This document shows positions 1-8,990 of a stretch of DNA of 64,000 nt, one piece after another. This DNA is from an uncultured Flavobacteriaceae bacterium (GTDB lineage: Bacteria; Bacteroidota; Bacteroidia; Flavobacteriales; Flavobacteriaceae): NCBI GenBank assembly GCA_947500385.1, contig CANMSA010000001.1, forward strand, positions 124,001 to 188,000, written 5' to 3'. Position 1 is the stretch's first letter. Each line of letters starts with the position of its first letter. The position numbers and the translations under genes were made by a program. The notes below the pieces were generated by a model. The model was given only the letters and a program-made list of their open reading frames with translations. It was not told where the DNA came from and did not search any database.

Positions 1-1
1 A

Positions 2-145
2 ACGATTGTTCGCGAACAACCCAAAATTGGGAGGAATGATCGGGTAACGATCAAAAACATCATGTCGGGCGAAAGCAAGACCTTAAAATACAAGCAGGCA
101 GAACCTTTGATCCAAAAAGGAGAATGGGTGCTTACAGAGCAGTAA
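2..145 (+). CDS. secA: SecA preprotein translocase, C-terminal fragment (probable)
   Basis: An open frame enters from the left edge and ends in TAA after 47 codons. The tail contains GRNDRVTIKN, then MSGESKTLKYKQAEPL, and finishes in GEWVLTEQ. I recognise this as the extreme C-terminus of the SecA type found in Bacteroidota, where the usual Cys-rich zinc tail is replaced by a segment of this kind. SecA is the ATPase that drives Sec-dependent export. Only the tail is visible, so the call rests on memory of family sequence, not on the motor domains. A strong intrinsic terminator follows 17 bases later, which fits the end of a transcription unit. Confidence 0.5.
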   Translation, partial: TIVREQPKIGRNDRVTIKNIMSGESKTLKYKQAEPLIQKGEWVLTEQ

Positions 146-162
146 GAAACACTACTCGGTAT

Positions 163-200
163 AAAAACGGCAGCATTTAAATCGCTGCCGTTTTTGTTTT
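163..200 (+). terminator. Rho-independent terminator after secA fragment
   Basis: A perfect 12-bp stem (163-174 pairing with 184-195, core ACGGCAGC / GCTGCCGT) closes a 9-base loop and runs into a T-rich tract. It lies 17 bases after the stop codon of the left-edge gene. Confidence 0.85.
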
Positions 201-314
201 AACGACTCCCTCACTTTTCAATTAAAATGGGCCTTGGGAAGACAATCTATTGTTTTTCTATAGTATTTCTATGCGTTTTATCCAAGGGGGCTATAGAAAT
301 ATGCTGGGTATAAA

Positions 315-346
315 TTGGATTTTCTAACAAAACATATTTAGCTTTA
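315..346 (+). promoter_or_regulatory. Candidate promoter of first histidine kinase
   Basis: TTGG at 315 is followed about 21 bases later by TAGCTTTA, one mismatch from the Bacteroidota -7 element TAnnTTTG. It sits just ahead of the TTG start at 365. Weak, because the region is AT-rich. Confidence 0.3.
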
Positions 347-364
347 CATAAAACCCGCATAAAC

Positions 365-1624
365 TTGAAAACCGACCCTACCAAGGATACCGTTCCTAAA
401 CAACCGCTTATCGACACTAGCCAGAAATTAGAACAAAGGCTTCGTGACAAGGTACGTTTGGTCTTAAAAGTAAATTATTTCACTTCTATATTTGCGCTCA
501 TCTTTTTTGTACTCTGTTTGTATGTACTCGACATTAAGACCGTAATCCCGTATGTATTTCTTTCATTCGGAATACTCAATCTAATAAACACCCTTTTATA
601 TAAGTACCACAAGAACCTCACACTTACGTACAATATCGTATCGATCATGACCCTTGCCGGCGCTATTATCATCACTTTGTTCAGCGGGGGTATCAACAGC
701 CCGTTTATTTTCGTTTTGGCCCTTATCGTAGTGGCCGGGTACATTACGACCAAATCCTATGGATCGCTCTATCTAAATTTAAACCTGCTGATCATCGTCC
801 TCATCTATTCGCAAAGCATTGCAGATTTTAGCTTCGTTACCAATGTGGTACCTGAGCAATCCAAAAATCTTTTCGCGCTATTGAGCGTTTTGTTTTCAGT
901 GTATCTTTTGGGTGGGGTGTTTGGCAAGAACCTATTGAGTTCACACCACAACCTATATAAGACCAAGGATGAGCTTGAAGCCAAGATTACAGAAAAGGAA
1001 ACCTTGTTGAAAGAAGTCCATCACCGGGTAAAAAACAACCTGCAAACGGTATCGAGCCTCCTCAGCCTTCAATCCCGAAACAACCAGGACAAAAAGGTAA
1101 AAGAACTCCTTAAAAGCAGCCAAAATAGGGTTATATCAATGGCCATGGTGCATGAAATGTTGTACATGCGTGAAGATATTGGGAAAATTGAATATAAATC
1201 GTACGTGCAGGAATTGGCCGAATACCTTATTAGATCGATCAAAGGTACCAGCAGTAATATTACGCTCGATATTGATATTCCCGATTTGAAACTGAACATT
1301 GATACGGCCATTCCATTAGGGCTTCTTATCAATGAAGCAGTCACAAATGCCCTAAAATATGGAATTGTAGATGATAGTGAAGGAGAAATATTCATCAAGC
1401 TCAGGAAAGACGACAAAGATGAGTATGTATTGAATATAGGCGATGATGGAGTAGGTTTTGCCGAAGAGGTAAATCATAAAACAACCAAATCGCTGGGGTT
1501 GAAACTCATTCACAATCTAGCCCGTCAATTGCGCGGTTCGATCATACGCGATCTTTCGAAAAAAGGAACCCATTACATCGTAAAGTTCCGCGAAATCAGC
1601 GATCAGATTCCCTCAATGGCATAA
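365..1624 (+). CDS. Membrane sensor histidine kinase, HisKA_2 type
   Basis: A 419-aa two-component sensor kinase. Residues 35-200 hold about six hydrophobic segments with almost no extracytoplasmic loops, so sensing is probably within the membrane. A short coiled linker follows, then the HisKA_2 dimerisation box HHRVKNNLQ with H219/H220 (the second aligns with the usual phospho-acceptor). The HATPase_c domain has an N box (NEAVTNALKYG) and a G box (GDDGVGF), ending with a GTHY segment. The start is a TTG at 365; no in-frame ATG lies nearby. No response regulator is adjacent. The next gene is a close paralogue with the same architecture. HisKA_2 kinases often signal to unlinked or PhyR-like receivers; the partner here is unknown. 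Confidence 0.85.
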   Translation: MKTDPTKDTVPKQPLIDTSQKLEQRLRDKVRLVLKVNYFTSIFALIFFVLCLYVLDIKTVIPYVFLSFGILNLINTLLYKYHKNLTLTYNIVSIMTLAGAIIITLFSGGINSPFIFVLALIVVAGYITTKSYGSLYLNLNLLIIVLIYSQSIADFSFVTNVVPEQSKNLFALLSVLFSVYLLGGVFGKNLLSSHHNLYKTKDELEAKITEKETLLKEVHHRVKNNLQTVSSLLSLQSRNNQDKKVKELLKSSQNRVISMAMVHEMLYMREDIGKIEYKSYVQELAEYLIRSIKGTSSNITLDIDIPDLKLNIDTAIPLGLLINEAVTNALKYGIVDDSEGEIFIKLRKDDKDEYVLNIGDDGVGFAEEVNHKTTKSLGLKLIHNLARQLRGSIIRDLSKKGTHYIVKFREISDQIPSMA

Positions 1625-1680
1625 AATCAAGGAAAAATCATTTTTCTAGGCCTTTCTTTAACAACTTTCCCGTTTCCATG

Positions 1681-1711
1681 TTGATTTTATACAGAAACAT
1701 GATTAGATTTA
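1681..1711 (+). promoter_or_regulatory. Candidate promoter of second histidine kinase
   Basis: TTG at 1681 and TAGATTTA at 1704 are separated by exactly 20 bases, close to the Bacteroidota TTG-N17-23-TAnnTTTG pattern. The start codon lies about 130 bases downstream, so this gene probably has its own transcript with a long leader. Confidence 0.45.
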
Positions 1712-1842
1712 CGACAGAATCGACCTACTAGTACCCAACTAGAAAGATTTTTTAGCAATAGTACCCGAATTCGATTCTTCCGCCACCAAATTTTTACACT
1801 CCTGTACAAGGACGAATTGTACCTGCACGGTAAAAAGGTACC

Positions 1843-3063
1843 ATGAAAAATTCCCCGAAGAAACGGTCGAGGGTCGATGATAAGACGCAGCTGTTATTAA
1901 AATTTAATTACGTTTCGGCCTTCCTGAGCCTTGTGTTTGGTTTGGTTTGCTATTTCTCACTTTCAATCTCCGGTGTAATCCCCATTGTTTTTATTTCCTA
2001 TTTTTCATTCAACCTGATCAATGCAATTGCCTTCAGAAACCATGGGAGTCTGGTCGCTATGGCAATCATTACCTCTGTATTATCCTTGCTCAGTACCCTT
2101 TTGATTACATTTTACAGCGGTGGTATACAGAGTCCGTTTATCTTTGTTCTTGGGTTGATCGTACTGGCAGGGTATATATCTACCAGCGTCTTTGGCCGCA
2201 TTTATCTCACCGCCATCATCGGGGTCATTGTTTTGATCTTTATGGTCACGGCGCTATCCCCTCCCTGGATCGTAGATACCGTACCGGCAGCATCAAAAGA
2301 TTTTTTTAGCCTTATGAGCCTGTTGTTCTCGGTATATCTATTGGGAGGCATATTTGGAAAGAACCTGCTTAAGACGCACCACCGCCTTAACCGTACCAAG
2401 CGAAAAGTAGAAACCAAAATACAGGAAAAAGAAACCCTTCTGAAAGAAGTACACCACCGGGTAAAGAACAATTTACAAACAATTTCGAGTTTGTTGAGTC
2501 TTCAACTTCGCAACATTGATGACGATGCTAGTAAAAAGATGCTTCGCAGCAGCCAGAACAGGGTCATAGCCATGGCCATGATCCATGAGATGTTATACCT
2601 TCGGGAAGACAATTCCCAAATAGACTATGGAAACTATGTGCGAGAATTGGTCGAGTATCTGGTACGATCGGTAAAAGGCACAAGCGCCAACATCGAAATA
2701 GAAATCGATATTCCGAACATGAAATTCAATATCGATACGGCCATCCCTTTGGGCCTATTGGTGAATGAAACGGTAACGAACACTCTTAAATATGGGATTC
2801 TAAAAGATAGTAAAGGTGCGATCTTTATAAAAATGCGCAAAAGCGAAAAAGATGGTTTTGTGTTGCACATAGGCGACAACGGCCTCGGGTTCTCAAAAGA
2901 AATCACCCATAAGACTTCGAAATCGCTAGGACTTAAACTAATTCATAACCTCGTACGGCAATTGCAAGGTTCCTTGATTCGGGATGTTTCCAAAAAGGGG
3001 ACCCATTACATTATCCGTTTTCGGGAAATTAGCGACCAAATCCCGTCGATCGGGAAATCATAG
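1843..3063 (+). CDS. Membrane sensor histidine kinase, HisKA_2 type, paralogue
   Basis: A 406-aa protein with the same plan as the upstream kinase: basic N-terminus, six hydrophobic segments (about 25-185), a coiled linker, the HisKA_2 box HHRVKNNLQ with H204/H205, then HATPase_c with NETVTNTLKYG and GDNGLGF. Identity to the first kinase is high over the whole length, including the membrane part (SGGIQSPFIFV versus SGGINSPFIFV), so this is a tandem duplication. The N-termini before the first membrane helix differ. The 218-base gap contains a promoter-like element, so the two are probably expressed separately. No response regulator is adjacent. Confidence 0.85.
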   Translation: MKNSPKKRSRVDDKTQLLLKFNYVSAFLSLVFGLVCYFSLSISGVIPIVFISYFSFNLINAIAFRNHGSLVAMAIITSVLSLLSTLLITFYSGGIQSPFIFVLGLIVLAGYISTSVFGRIYLTAIIGVIVLIFMVTALSPPWIVDTVPAASKDFFSLMSLLFSVYLLGGIFGKNLLKTHHRLNRTKRKVETKIQEKETLLKEVHHRVKNNLQTISSLLSLQLRNIDDDASKKMLRSSQNRVIAMAMIHEMLYLREDNSQIDYGNYVRELVEYLVRSVKGTSANIEIEIDIPNMKFNIDTAIPLGLLVNETVTNTLKYGILKDSKGAIFIKMRKSEKDGFVLHIGDNGLGFSKEITHKTSKSLGLKLIHNLVRQLQGSLIRDVSKKGTHYIIRFREISDQIPSIGKS

Positions 3064-3237
3064 CCCTTCTGTCTTTTCGCTTCGCCAACAGCCAAATAGA
3101 ATTCCTGCCATAATTGCGTCATAGGCCTGAAAACAAAAATTCACCTAGTCGTGTAAAACCCAGTGTTAAGGCCTTTTTTATTCGCAACATATTACCAATT
3201 TATACCTATATTTAATCGACTAATTAAAAACCGTTTC

Positions 3238-5772
3238 ATGCTCAAAAACTTACTCGTTTTGCTGCTTTTTTGCAGTTCCTATACGTATTCACAGGACTAT
3301 TTTTTAGAAAAGTACAAACCGTTTGATACCAGCATCCCTTCACCGGAAGCTTTCTTAGGGTATGGAATTGGGGAACACCATACGCGGCACGATTTAATCG
3401 TTGCCTATTTGGAAAAGTTGGCAGCCCTCTCGGATAAGGCCAGTATGCAATACTACGGTAAAACACATGAAGGTCGTAAACTGGTGATGCTGGTTATCAG
3501 CACTCCTGAAAACCAGGCCAACCTATCCGGGCTCCAAAAACAACATTTGGCGTTTACAGACCCCTCACAGAATGTTACCAACTACGACAATGTCCCTATT
3601 TTTATCAACCTGGCATACAATGTTCATGGCAATGAACCTTCTAGTTCGGAAGCAGCGCTTTTAACCGCCTATACCTTGGTCGCTTCCGAAAGCCAGGCAA
3701 TAAAAAAGTATCTGCAAAACGCCGTCATATTTCTGGATCCTACCATTAATCCCGATGGTCGAGATCGGCATACACAATGGGCCAATACCTACCAGGGTAC
3801 GCCGAACGTATCAGATCCGCAAGACGCCGAACACAATGAATACTGGCCCGGAGGACGTACAAATCACTACTGGTTCGACCTTAATCGCGACTGGCTTTTA
3901 GGAATTAATCCAGAAAGCAGGGGGAAACTCAACTGGTACCACCAATGGTACCCGAATGTCGTCACCGATTTTCATGAAATGGGAACGCAAAGCACTTATT
4001 TCTTTGAACCGATGAAGGCAAACGGCTCCTTGAATCCCATAATGCCCAAGGAGAACTACGAGGACCTCAACAATCTTTTTGGAGCTCAATTTGCAAAGGC
4101 ACTTGATAGTATTGGATCACTGTATTTCTCCAAAGAAGTCTTTGATGGTACCTACCCGGGATATGGGTCCTCTTACCCCGATTTGCAAGGCGGGTTGGGC
4201 CTCCTGTTCGAACAAGCTAGCTCTCGGGGTCATGAACAGAAAACAGCTTTTGGTAAAATCACATTCCCTTTTACGATCCGAAATCAATACATCTCGGGTC
4301 TCACCACTGTCAAAACGGCCGTGAATAACAAGGGGTATATGCGCCAATACCAACAACGCTTTTTCAAAAGTGCACTAGCGCGTGCCGGAAAAAGCAAGGT
4401 AAAGGGGTATACGTTCAGCGCACCGAACGATCAAAATCGTACCAAAGCGTTTATAGATAAGCTCTTATTACACCAAATAGAAGTATACCGCTCAGGAAAC
4501 GAATTTGTGGTGCCGACCAAACAACCGCAGTACCGCATGGTACAGACCATGTTCGAAACCTATAACAAATACCGGGATAGCGTCTATTACGATGCCTCGG
4601 CTTGGTCGGTCGCGAATTTTTATAATATGAAATACCGATCCACTACCTCGATAAAACAAGGAGAACGAATTACTTCTACAGACGGATTGGTTGCAGTGGC
4701 GGCAGTACAAAAATCGGACTACGCCTATTTGATCGATTGGGATGATTACAATGCTCCTGCAGTCTTGAATTATCTTCAGGAACATGGTCTGGTACTTTCT
4801 TCGGCCTTTAAACCGTTCACCGCAAAAGTAGGCTCGGAATCCCATAGTTTTAATTACGGTACCTTGGTACTACCCGTATCCTTACAAAAGAAAACACCCC
4901 AAAAAATATTTGAACTACTACAAACGGCGCAGAAGAAGTACCAAGTGCCTATGTATGCCGTACATTCCGGTTACAATTTAAAAGGGGTAGATTTAGGAAG
5001 CCGTTGGGTACAGCCCATAAAAAAGCCCAAAGCCATGATGTTTATCGGGCAAGGTACGCGATCCTACGAAGCCGGCGAAGTATGGCATCTGTTAGATACC
5101 CGCGTGGGCATGCCGATCACCAAAATACCCATGCGCAATTTCAACTGGACCAACTTTGACAAGTATACGACGATGGTGATGGTCGGGGGGCGTTATCAAT
5201 TTACCAAAAGCCAGCAGAAAAAAATCAGGGATTGGATCAGTAAGGGCAATACCTTGATTACGATCGGTACTGCATCCAAATGGGCCATTGAGAAAAAACT
5301 GGTCAAGGAAAAATTAACCGATGCCGCAAAAGATAGCCTTAAGAAAGACAGCCTCACCATTGTAGCTCGCAAACCCTACGTGGATGCTTGGGAGAATATT
5401 GGCAAAGAAAGTGTAGGGGGTATTATCCTAAAGGTTGATTTAGACACGACCCATCCCCTAGCCTTCGGGTATCACGGCAGTACACTTCCCGTATACAAAA
5501 ACAATACGGTTTGGTTACACCCCGGTAAGAGCCCGTACGCAACAGTCGCCAAGTATAGCAAAAAACCCTTGATCGATGGTTTTATTACCAAAAAGAACAC
5601 CGAAGAAAATCTAAAACCGTCCGCCTCCTTATTGGTGAGCGAAGTAGGTAGTGGTCGGGTGGTCCTATTTGCAGACAACCCAAACTTTAGAGGAAGCTGG
5701 TACGGCACCAATCGACTGTTCTTGAATGCGCTGTTCTTAGGAGATAAAATCTATGTTCCAGAGGAGGACTAA
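3238..5772 (+). CDS. Secreted M14-family zinc carboxypeptidase
   Basis: An 844-aa exported metallopeptidase. The start at 3238 was chosen because the following 18 residues (MLKNLLVLLLFCSS...YSQ) form a clean Sec signal peptide; an upstream in-frame start at 3163 would bury it. The N-terminal half is the M14 domain: zinc ligands H130 and E133 in HGNE, the substrate-binding region NPDGRDRH, the third ligand H246 in DFHEMG, and the likely general base E325 in LLFEQAS. The C-terminal half has a Lys-rich linker and a fold resembling a glutamine-amidotransferase-like domain often attached to such proteins; I could not confirm it. It probably trims peptides in the periplasm or outside the cell. Monocistronic. 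Confidence 0.85.
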   Translation: MLKNLLVLLLFCSSYTYSQDYFLEKYKPFDTSIPSPEAFLGYGIGEHHTRHDLIVAYLEKLAALSDKASMQYYGKTHEGRKLVMLVISTPENQANLSGLQKQHLAFTDPSQNVTNYDNVPIFINLAYNVHGNEPSSSEAALLTAYTLVASESQAIKKYLQNAVIFLDPTINPDGRDRHTQWANTYQGTPNVSDPQDAEHNEYWPGGRTNHYWFDLNRDWLLGINPESRGKLNWYHQWYPNVVTDFHEMGTQSTYFFEPMKANGSLNPIMPKENYEDLNNLFGAQFAKALDSIGSLYFSKEVFDGTYPGYGSSYPDLQGGLGLLFEQASSRGHEQKTAFGKITFPFTIRNQYISGLTTVKTAVNNKGYMRQYQQRFFKSALARAGKSKVKGYTFSAPNDQNRTKAFIDKLLLHQIEVYRSGNEFVVPTKQPQYRMVQTMFETYNKYRDSVYYDASAWSVANFYNMKYRSTTSIKQGERITSTDGLVAVAAVQKSDYAYLIDWDDYNAPAVLNYLQEHGLVLSSAFKPFTAKVGSESHSFNYGTLVLPVSLQKKTPQKIFELLQTAQKKYQVPMYAVHSGYNLKGVDLGSRWVQPIKKPKAMMFIGQGTRSYEAGEVWHLLDTRVGMPITKIPMRNFNWTNFDKYTTMVMVGGRYQFTKSQQKKIRDWISKGNTLITIGTASKWAIEKKLVKEKLTDAAKDSLKKDSLTIVARKPYVDAWENIGKESVGGIILKVDLDTTHPLAFGYHGSTLPVYKNNTVWLHPGKSPYATVAKYSKKPLIDGFITKKNTEENLKPSASLLVSEVGSGRVVLFADNPNFRGSWYGTNRLFLNALFLGDKIYVPEED

Positions 5773-5773
5773 G

Positions 5774-5818
5774 GGTTGGATGTTAGTTATTGGTTGTTGG
5801 ATGTTAGATGTTAGATGA
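5774..5818 (+). repeat. Short GTTGGAT/GTTAGAT tandem repeat
   Basis: Degenerate 6-7-base units (GTTGGAT, GTTAGTT, GTTGGAT, GTTAGAT, GTTAGAT) lie directly after the carboxypeptidase stop. The style is similar to the larger heptamer arrays at 24-38 kb. The rest of the 268-base gap holds no convincing gene. Confidence 0.5.
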
Positions 5819-6040
5819 AAAAAAGAAATGCAGACACAAAGGTCAAATGCAAACACAAAAACCATTACGGATCACTGAACGGAGTCGAGACCTTTTGGAC
5901 AGCGCCTGGACAAAAGACCGCTGCGCTAAAAGACGCAAGACAAAGGATAACGAGTGGTGGTTGAAAAAACCAAATGCATACACGAACGATTTTTTTTACT
6001 AAATACCGCATACTCAATACTTAGCTATAAAAACCAACCC

Positions 6041-7630
6041 ATGAGAAAATTATTTTTTTATATCGTATCGCTGTTACTTCTAGGAATGAACGGACTAGTG
6101 GCACAGTCCGCCCAAGGAGACGGACCCCATTCCCAGCTAATTATTCGCGGGGTAATGCTGATCAATGGTAACGGCGCACCCCCGCAAGGCCCTATCGACA
6201 TTGTGGTAGAGAACAATATCATAAAAAAAATCAAAGTGGTAGGCTATCCGGGAGTGGCCATCGATGAAGTCAAACGCCCCAAGCTGAAAGCCGGAGGCAA
6301 GGAACTCGACTGTAATGGGATGTACTTGCTGCCAGGTTTTGTTGACATGCATGGCCATATCGGGGGCGTTGCCCAAGGAGCAGAACCTGATTATGTTTTT
6401 AAACTATGGATGGGCCATGGCATCACTACCGTGCGCGAGCCGAGTGGTCGTGGGGTCGATTTTACAATGGATCTAAAACGTAAAAGCGCTAAAAACGAAA
6501 TCGTGGCACCTCGAATTTATGCCTATACCGGTTTCGGGCAAACCAGCAAGACCTTTAATCCGCTCAATGATATTCCTATATCCACCCCAGAGCAAGCGCG
6601 GGCGTGGGTACGGGCGAACGCGAAGAAAGGGGCGGACGGCATCAAATTCTTTGGGGCGGAACCTGAGATCATGACCGCGGCGCTCGACGAGAATAAAAAA
6701 TTGGGATTGGGATCGGCCTGCCATCATGCCCAGCTAAGCGTCGCACGCTGGAATGTGCTACATTCGGCCAGAGCCGGACTCACGAGCATGGAACACTGGT
6801 ATGGACTACCAGAGGCCTTGTTCGATGATAAGACGGTGCAGGATTATCCGTTGGATTACAACTACCAAAATGAGCAACACCGCTTTGAGAATGCCGGTAA
6901 ATTATGGGCACAAGCGGCCGTTCCTTACTCAGACCATTGGGAAAAGGTAATGACCGAATTACTCGAGCTCGATTTTACCCTAGATCCCACATTCAACATT
7001 TATGAGGCCAGTAGGGACCTTCAACGGGCGCGAAGAGCAGAATGGCATGAAGAGTATACCCTTCCCTCGCTATGGGAGTTTTACCAACCTTCAAAAATAT
7101 CCCATGGGAGCTATTGGCACGATTGGGGTACCGAGCAAGAAGTTGCTTGGAAAAAAAACTACCAACTATGGATGACCTTTATCAATGAATATAAGAATAG
7201 GGGCGGTCGTGTAACCACCGGGTCCGACTCGGGCTTTATCTTTCAATTGTATGGTTTTGCGTATGTAAGAGAGTTGGAATTGCTTCGAGAAGCTGGTTTT
7301 CATCCACTCGAGATTATTCGTTCCGCTACCTTGAACGGTGCCGAGGCCTTGGGAGCCGATGACCGCATAGGAAGCGTGTCGATAGGCAAGTTGGCCGATT
7401 TTGTAGTAGTGGAGGAAAATCCGCTTGAAAACCTAAAGGTGCTATACGGAACAGGCGCAATACGACTTACCGAGGACAATAAGGTAGTACGTGTGGGTGG
7501 GGTGAAGTATACCATTAAAGACGGTATCGTTTACGATGCAAAGGCCTTATTGGAAGAGGTAAAACAACAAGTGAGAGATGCCAAGGCAACCGCAGGCTAT
7601 AAAATTATGCAACCCGGAATAAGGGAGTGA
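6041..7630 (+). CDS. Secreted amidohydrolase-family metal-dependent hydrolase
   Basis: A 529-aa protein with a signal peptide (MRKLFFYIVSLLLLGMNGLV, cleavage near AQS), which fixes the start at 6041. It is an amidohydrolase TIM barrel: the N-terminal beta-sandwich strand, then the HxH metal motif in DMHGHIGG (H104, H106), a Lys in GADGIKFFG, further His in ACHHAQ and MEHWYG, and the final Asp near residue 396 in TGSDSGF. The closing segment GSVSIGKLADFVVVEENP is typical of the imidazolonepropionase/dipeptidase-like branch. The substrate is unknown; exported members usually cleave cyclic amides or dipeptides. An intrinsic terminator follows. Confidence 0.85.
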   Translation: MRKLFFYIVSLLLLGMNGLVAQSAQGDGPHSQLIIRGVMLINGNGAPPQGPIDIVVENNIIKKIKVVGYPGVAIDEVKRPKLKAGGKELDCNGMYLLPGFVDMHGHIGGVAQGAEPDYVFKLWMGHGITTVREPSGRGVDFTMDLKRKSAKNEIVAPRIYAYTGFGQTSKTFNPLNDIPISTPEQARAWVRANAKKGADGIKFFGAEPEIMTAALDENKKLGLGSACHHAQLSVARWNVLHSARAGLTSMEHWYGLPEALFDDKTVQDYPLDYNYQNEQHRFENAGKLWAQAAVPYSDHWEKVMTELLELDFTLDPTFNIYEASRDLQRARRAEWHEEYTLPSLWEFYQPSKISHGSYWHDWGTEQEVAWKKNYQLWMTFINEYKNRGGRVTTGSDSGFIFQLYGFAYVRELELLREAGFHPLEIIRSATLNGAEALGADDRIGSVSIGKLADFVVVEENPLENLKVLYGTGAIRLTEDNKVVRVGGVKYTIKDGIVYDAKALLEEVKQQVRDAKATAGYKIMQPGIRE

Positions 7631-7647
7631 GCAGTGAGTAAATAGTT

Positions 7648-7680
7648 AAAATCCCCGTGACCTATGGTAGCGGGGATTTT
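7648..7680 (+). terminator. Rho-independent terminator after amidohydrolase
   Basis: A 10-bp stem (7648-7657 AAAATCCCCG with 7671-7680 CGGGGATTTT) around a 13-base loop, 17 bases after the stop. The A/T symmetry means it could also serve the minus-strand 40-aa gene that ends at 7693. Confidence 0.8.
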
Positions 7681-7692
7681 GCTGTTTGATAT

Positions 7693-7815
7693 TTATTTCG
7701 GGTGTGTGTACTTCGAGGGAACTTTAATAGGTTGTAATATTCCCTTTGTTTTAGGGAAAAGAGTCACATAGGTCGCTAAAAGAGCGATCGGCAATAAAAG
7801 AATAAATAGTATCAT
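7693..7815 (-). CDS. 40-aa single-pass membrane peptide
   Basis: A small frame of 40 codons that starts with ATG and reads MILFILLLPIALLATYVTLF, followed by a short basic tail ending KYTHPK. This is one transmembrane helix plus a cationic cytoplasmic or periplasmic tail. It lies 29 bases downstream of the small secreted protein gene on the same strand and ends just before a bidirectional-looking terminator, so the two may be co-transcribed. No family recognised. The composition and position make it more likely real than random, but there is no independent proof. Confidence 0.45.
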   Translation of the reverse strand: MILFILLLPIALLATYVTLFPKTKGILQPIKVPSKYTHPK

Positions 7816-7844
7816 GGGGTTGTAATTAAGGTATTCATTAATAA

Positions 7845-8096
7845 TTAGGCCATTTTAGCCCTGTTCCGCTTGGTTGTAAAAGAAAGTGCTTTAAGAACCC
7901 GTGAATTTTCACGTCTGTATAAACGTGCTATGCTCGTTTCACTAAACGTAACTTCTTCAACAGTGTTAAGAGTATAAGCGCCAGTATCCAAAACAACGCC
8001 CATTTCAATAGTGTCAACTTTACCATTGGAGGCAGTATTAGCCAGAGCAAAAGCTCCGAAGGTTACAATAAGGATTAAGGTCAAAACAGCTTTCAT
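7845..8096 (-). CDS. Small secreted basic protein, family copy 1
   Basis: An 83-aa protein. The start at 8096 was chosen because it begins the signal peptide MKAVLTLILIVTFGAFALAN (cleavage near ALA-N); upstream in-frame codons encode leader sequence. The mature part has an acidic/Thr-rich middle (VDTIEMGVVLDT) and a strongly basic C-terminus containing ARLYRR, then SFTTKRNRAKMA. Two shorter paralogues lie at 20276-20518 and 22932-23174 with the same C-terminal signature and the same signal-peptide type. All three share conserved upstream DNA. Function unknown. The size, export signal and cationic tail would fit a secreted peptide or cell-surface factor, but that is inference. Confidence 0.7.
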   Translation of the reverse strand: MKAVLTLILIVTFGAFALANTASNGKVDTIEMGVVLDTGAYTLNTVEEVTFSETSIARLYRRENSRVLKALSFTTKRNRAKMA

Positions 8097-8280
8097 AAGG
8101 AATATTTGGGTGCTATAAAGATAACCGTAGACCCTAGCCTGCAGGGGTTTAGATTCGTCAAACAACGTTTTTTTTCGGTGCTTGACAAAAGTTCGGACAA
8201 AGTGTAAAAAAGCTTCGACAAGCGGGAACACGCTCAAAAACCGTTGACCGACAAGAAGGTGTTTTTTATCGGAGGTTTCC
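8097..8280 (-). promoter_or_regulatory. Conserved leader upstream of small secreted protein copy 1
   Basis: About 180 bases before the gene align with the leaders of the two paralogues at 20519-20710 and 23175-23360. On the plus strand the shared blocks are ATTCGT(T)CAAA at about 8153, TTTTCGGT at about 8172, and AAGTGTAAAAAAG at 8200-8212 followed by a TCGANAAGNGG-like stretch. A structured 5' leader or a set of regulator sites are both possible. The remaining bases to 8377 show nothing further. Confidence 0.5.
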
Positions 8281-8377
8281 TATAAACCAATGTTGATTTT
8301 TTGAAACTCAGCGGTTGAAAACGTTGCTAAAATTCGTTTTATGGGATTAAAAAAAGTAACGCAACCTACGCTTAGGA

Positions 8378-8920
8378 TCACAGAACCGACCCACTAGATC
8401 GAACCTGATTTTCTATCAGTTGCTCCATTTCCATTATCGGAACGACCACATCTGTCAACATCCAGTTTATTAGAAGGCTCGCAACTGCAGAAGCAGTTGC
8501 TTTCAAAACCAACTGTTGTTTAATTTTTAAAACCATCGAAAAGGGCTTTTTGCCACCAATCATAAAATCGCATAACTTTTGGTTGACAAAATTTTCGATA
8601 TGTTCGGTAATGATGCCTTCATTGCCATTTAAGAGTAGTGCTTTTGCCAAGTGGTAATTTTCCTTTCCATGTTTTAGCAAGGGCTTAAAATCAGGAAAAC
8701 CAGTGGAATTTTCTTTTTTTAAGAGTGATGGTAGTAAATGAACCTGTCCCGATCGCAATAAATGTTCTTTGTTTTCATAATGGGCGTAAAATGTAGATTT
8801 GCCAACCCCTGCCATATCAATGATTTCTCGAATGGATACTTGATCATATCCTTTTTCCGAGACCAAGGTCACGAATGCTTCCCATAGCAGGCCTTTTGTA
8901 CGTATTGTTCGTCTATCCAT
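8378..8920 (-). CDS. TetR/AcrR-family transcriptional regulator
   Basis: A 180-aa repressor-type protein. Residues 3-50 are the TetR helix-turn-helix: RRTIRTKGLLWEAF, then VSIREIIDMAGVGKSTFYAHY, with the characteristic GVGKSTFYAHYxNKEHL signature. The C-terminal ligand domain is all-helical and shows no recognised ligand signature. It diverges from the Coq4-like gene at 9042, with a 112-base shared intergenic region containing an imperfect palindrome, so that gene is the most likely target. Ends in VRSSGSVL. Confidence 0.85.
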   Translation of the reverse strand: MDRRTIRTKGLLWEAFVTLVSEKGYDQVSIREIIDMAGVGKSTFYAHYENKEHLLRSGQVHLLPSLLKKENSTGFPDFKPLLKHGKENYHLAKALLLNGNEGIITEHIENFVNQKLCDFMIGGKKPFSMVLKIKQQLVLKATASAVASLLINWMLTDVVVPIMEMEQLIENQVRSSGSVL

Positions 8921-8927
8921 GATACCG

Positions 8928-8948
8928 TAAAAGGTTTATGAACTTTTA
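8928..8948. promoter_or_regulatory. Candidate TetR operator palindrome
   Basis: TAAAAG and CTTTTA arms flank a 9-base spacer, 8 bases upstream of the TetR start. TetR proteins commonly bind such inverted repeats beside their own gene. The arms are short and AT-rich, so confidence is low. Confidence 0.3.
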
Positions 8949-8990
8949 TGATGATATGTCCGGTAATGTACTTTCACCTTAAAATGTAGC

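Noticed and set aside
1636-1652. GAAAAAT-C-ATTTTTC as a terminator after the first kinase
   Set aside because: All A-T stem with no real loop; too weak to call.
5808-6002. 64-codon frame before the amidohydrolase
   Set aside because: Starts inside the GTTAGAT repeat and has low-complexity Lys/Arg content with no signal or conserved pattern.
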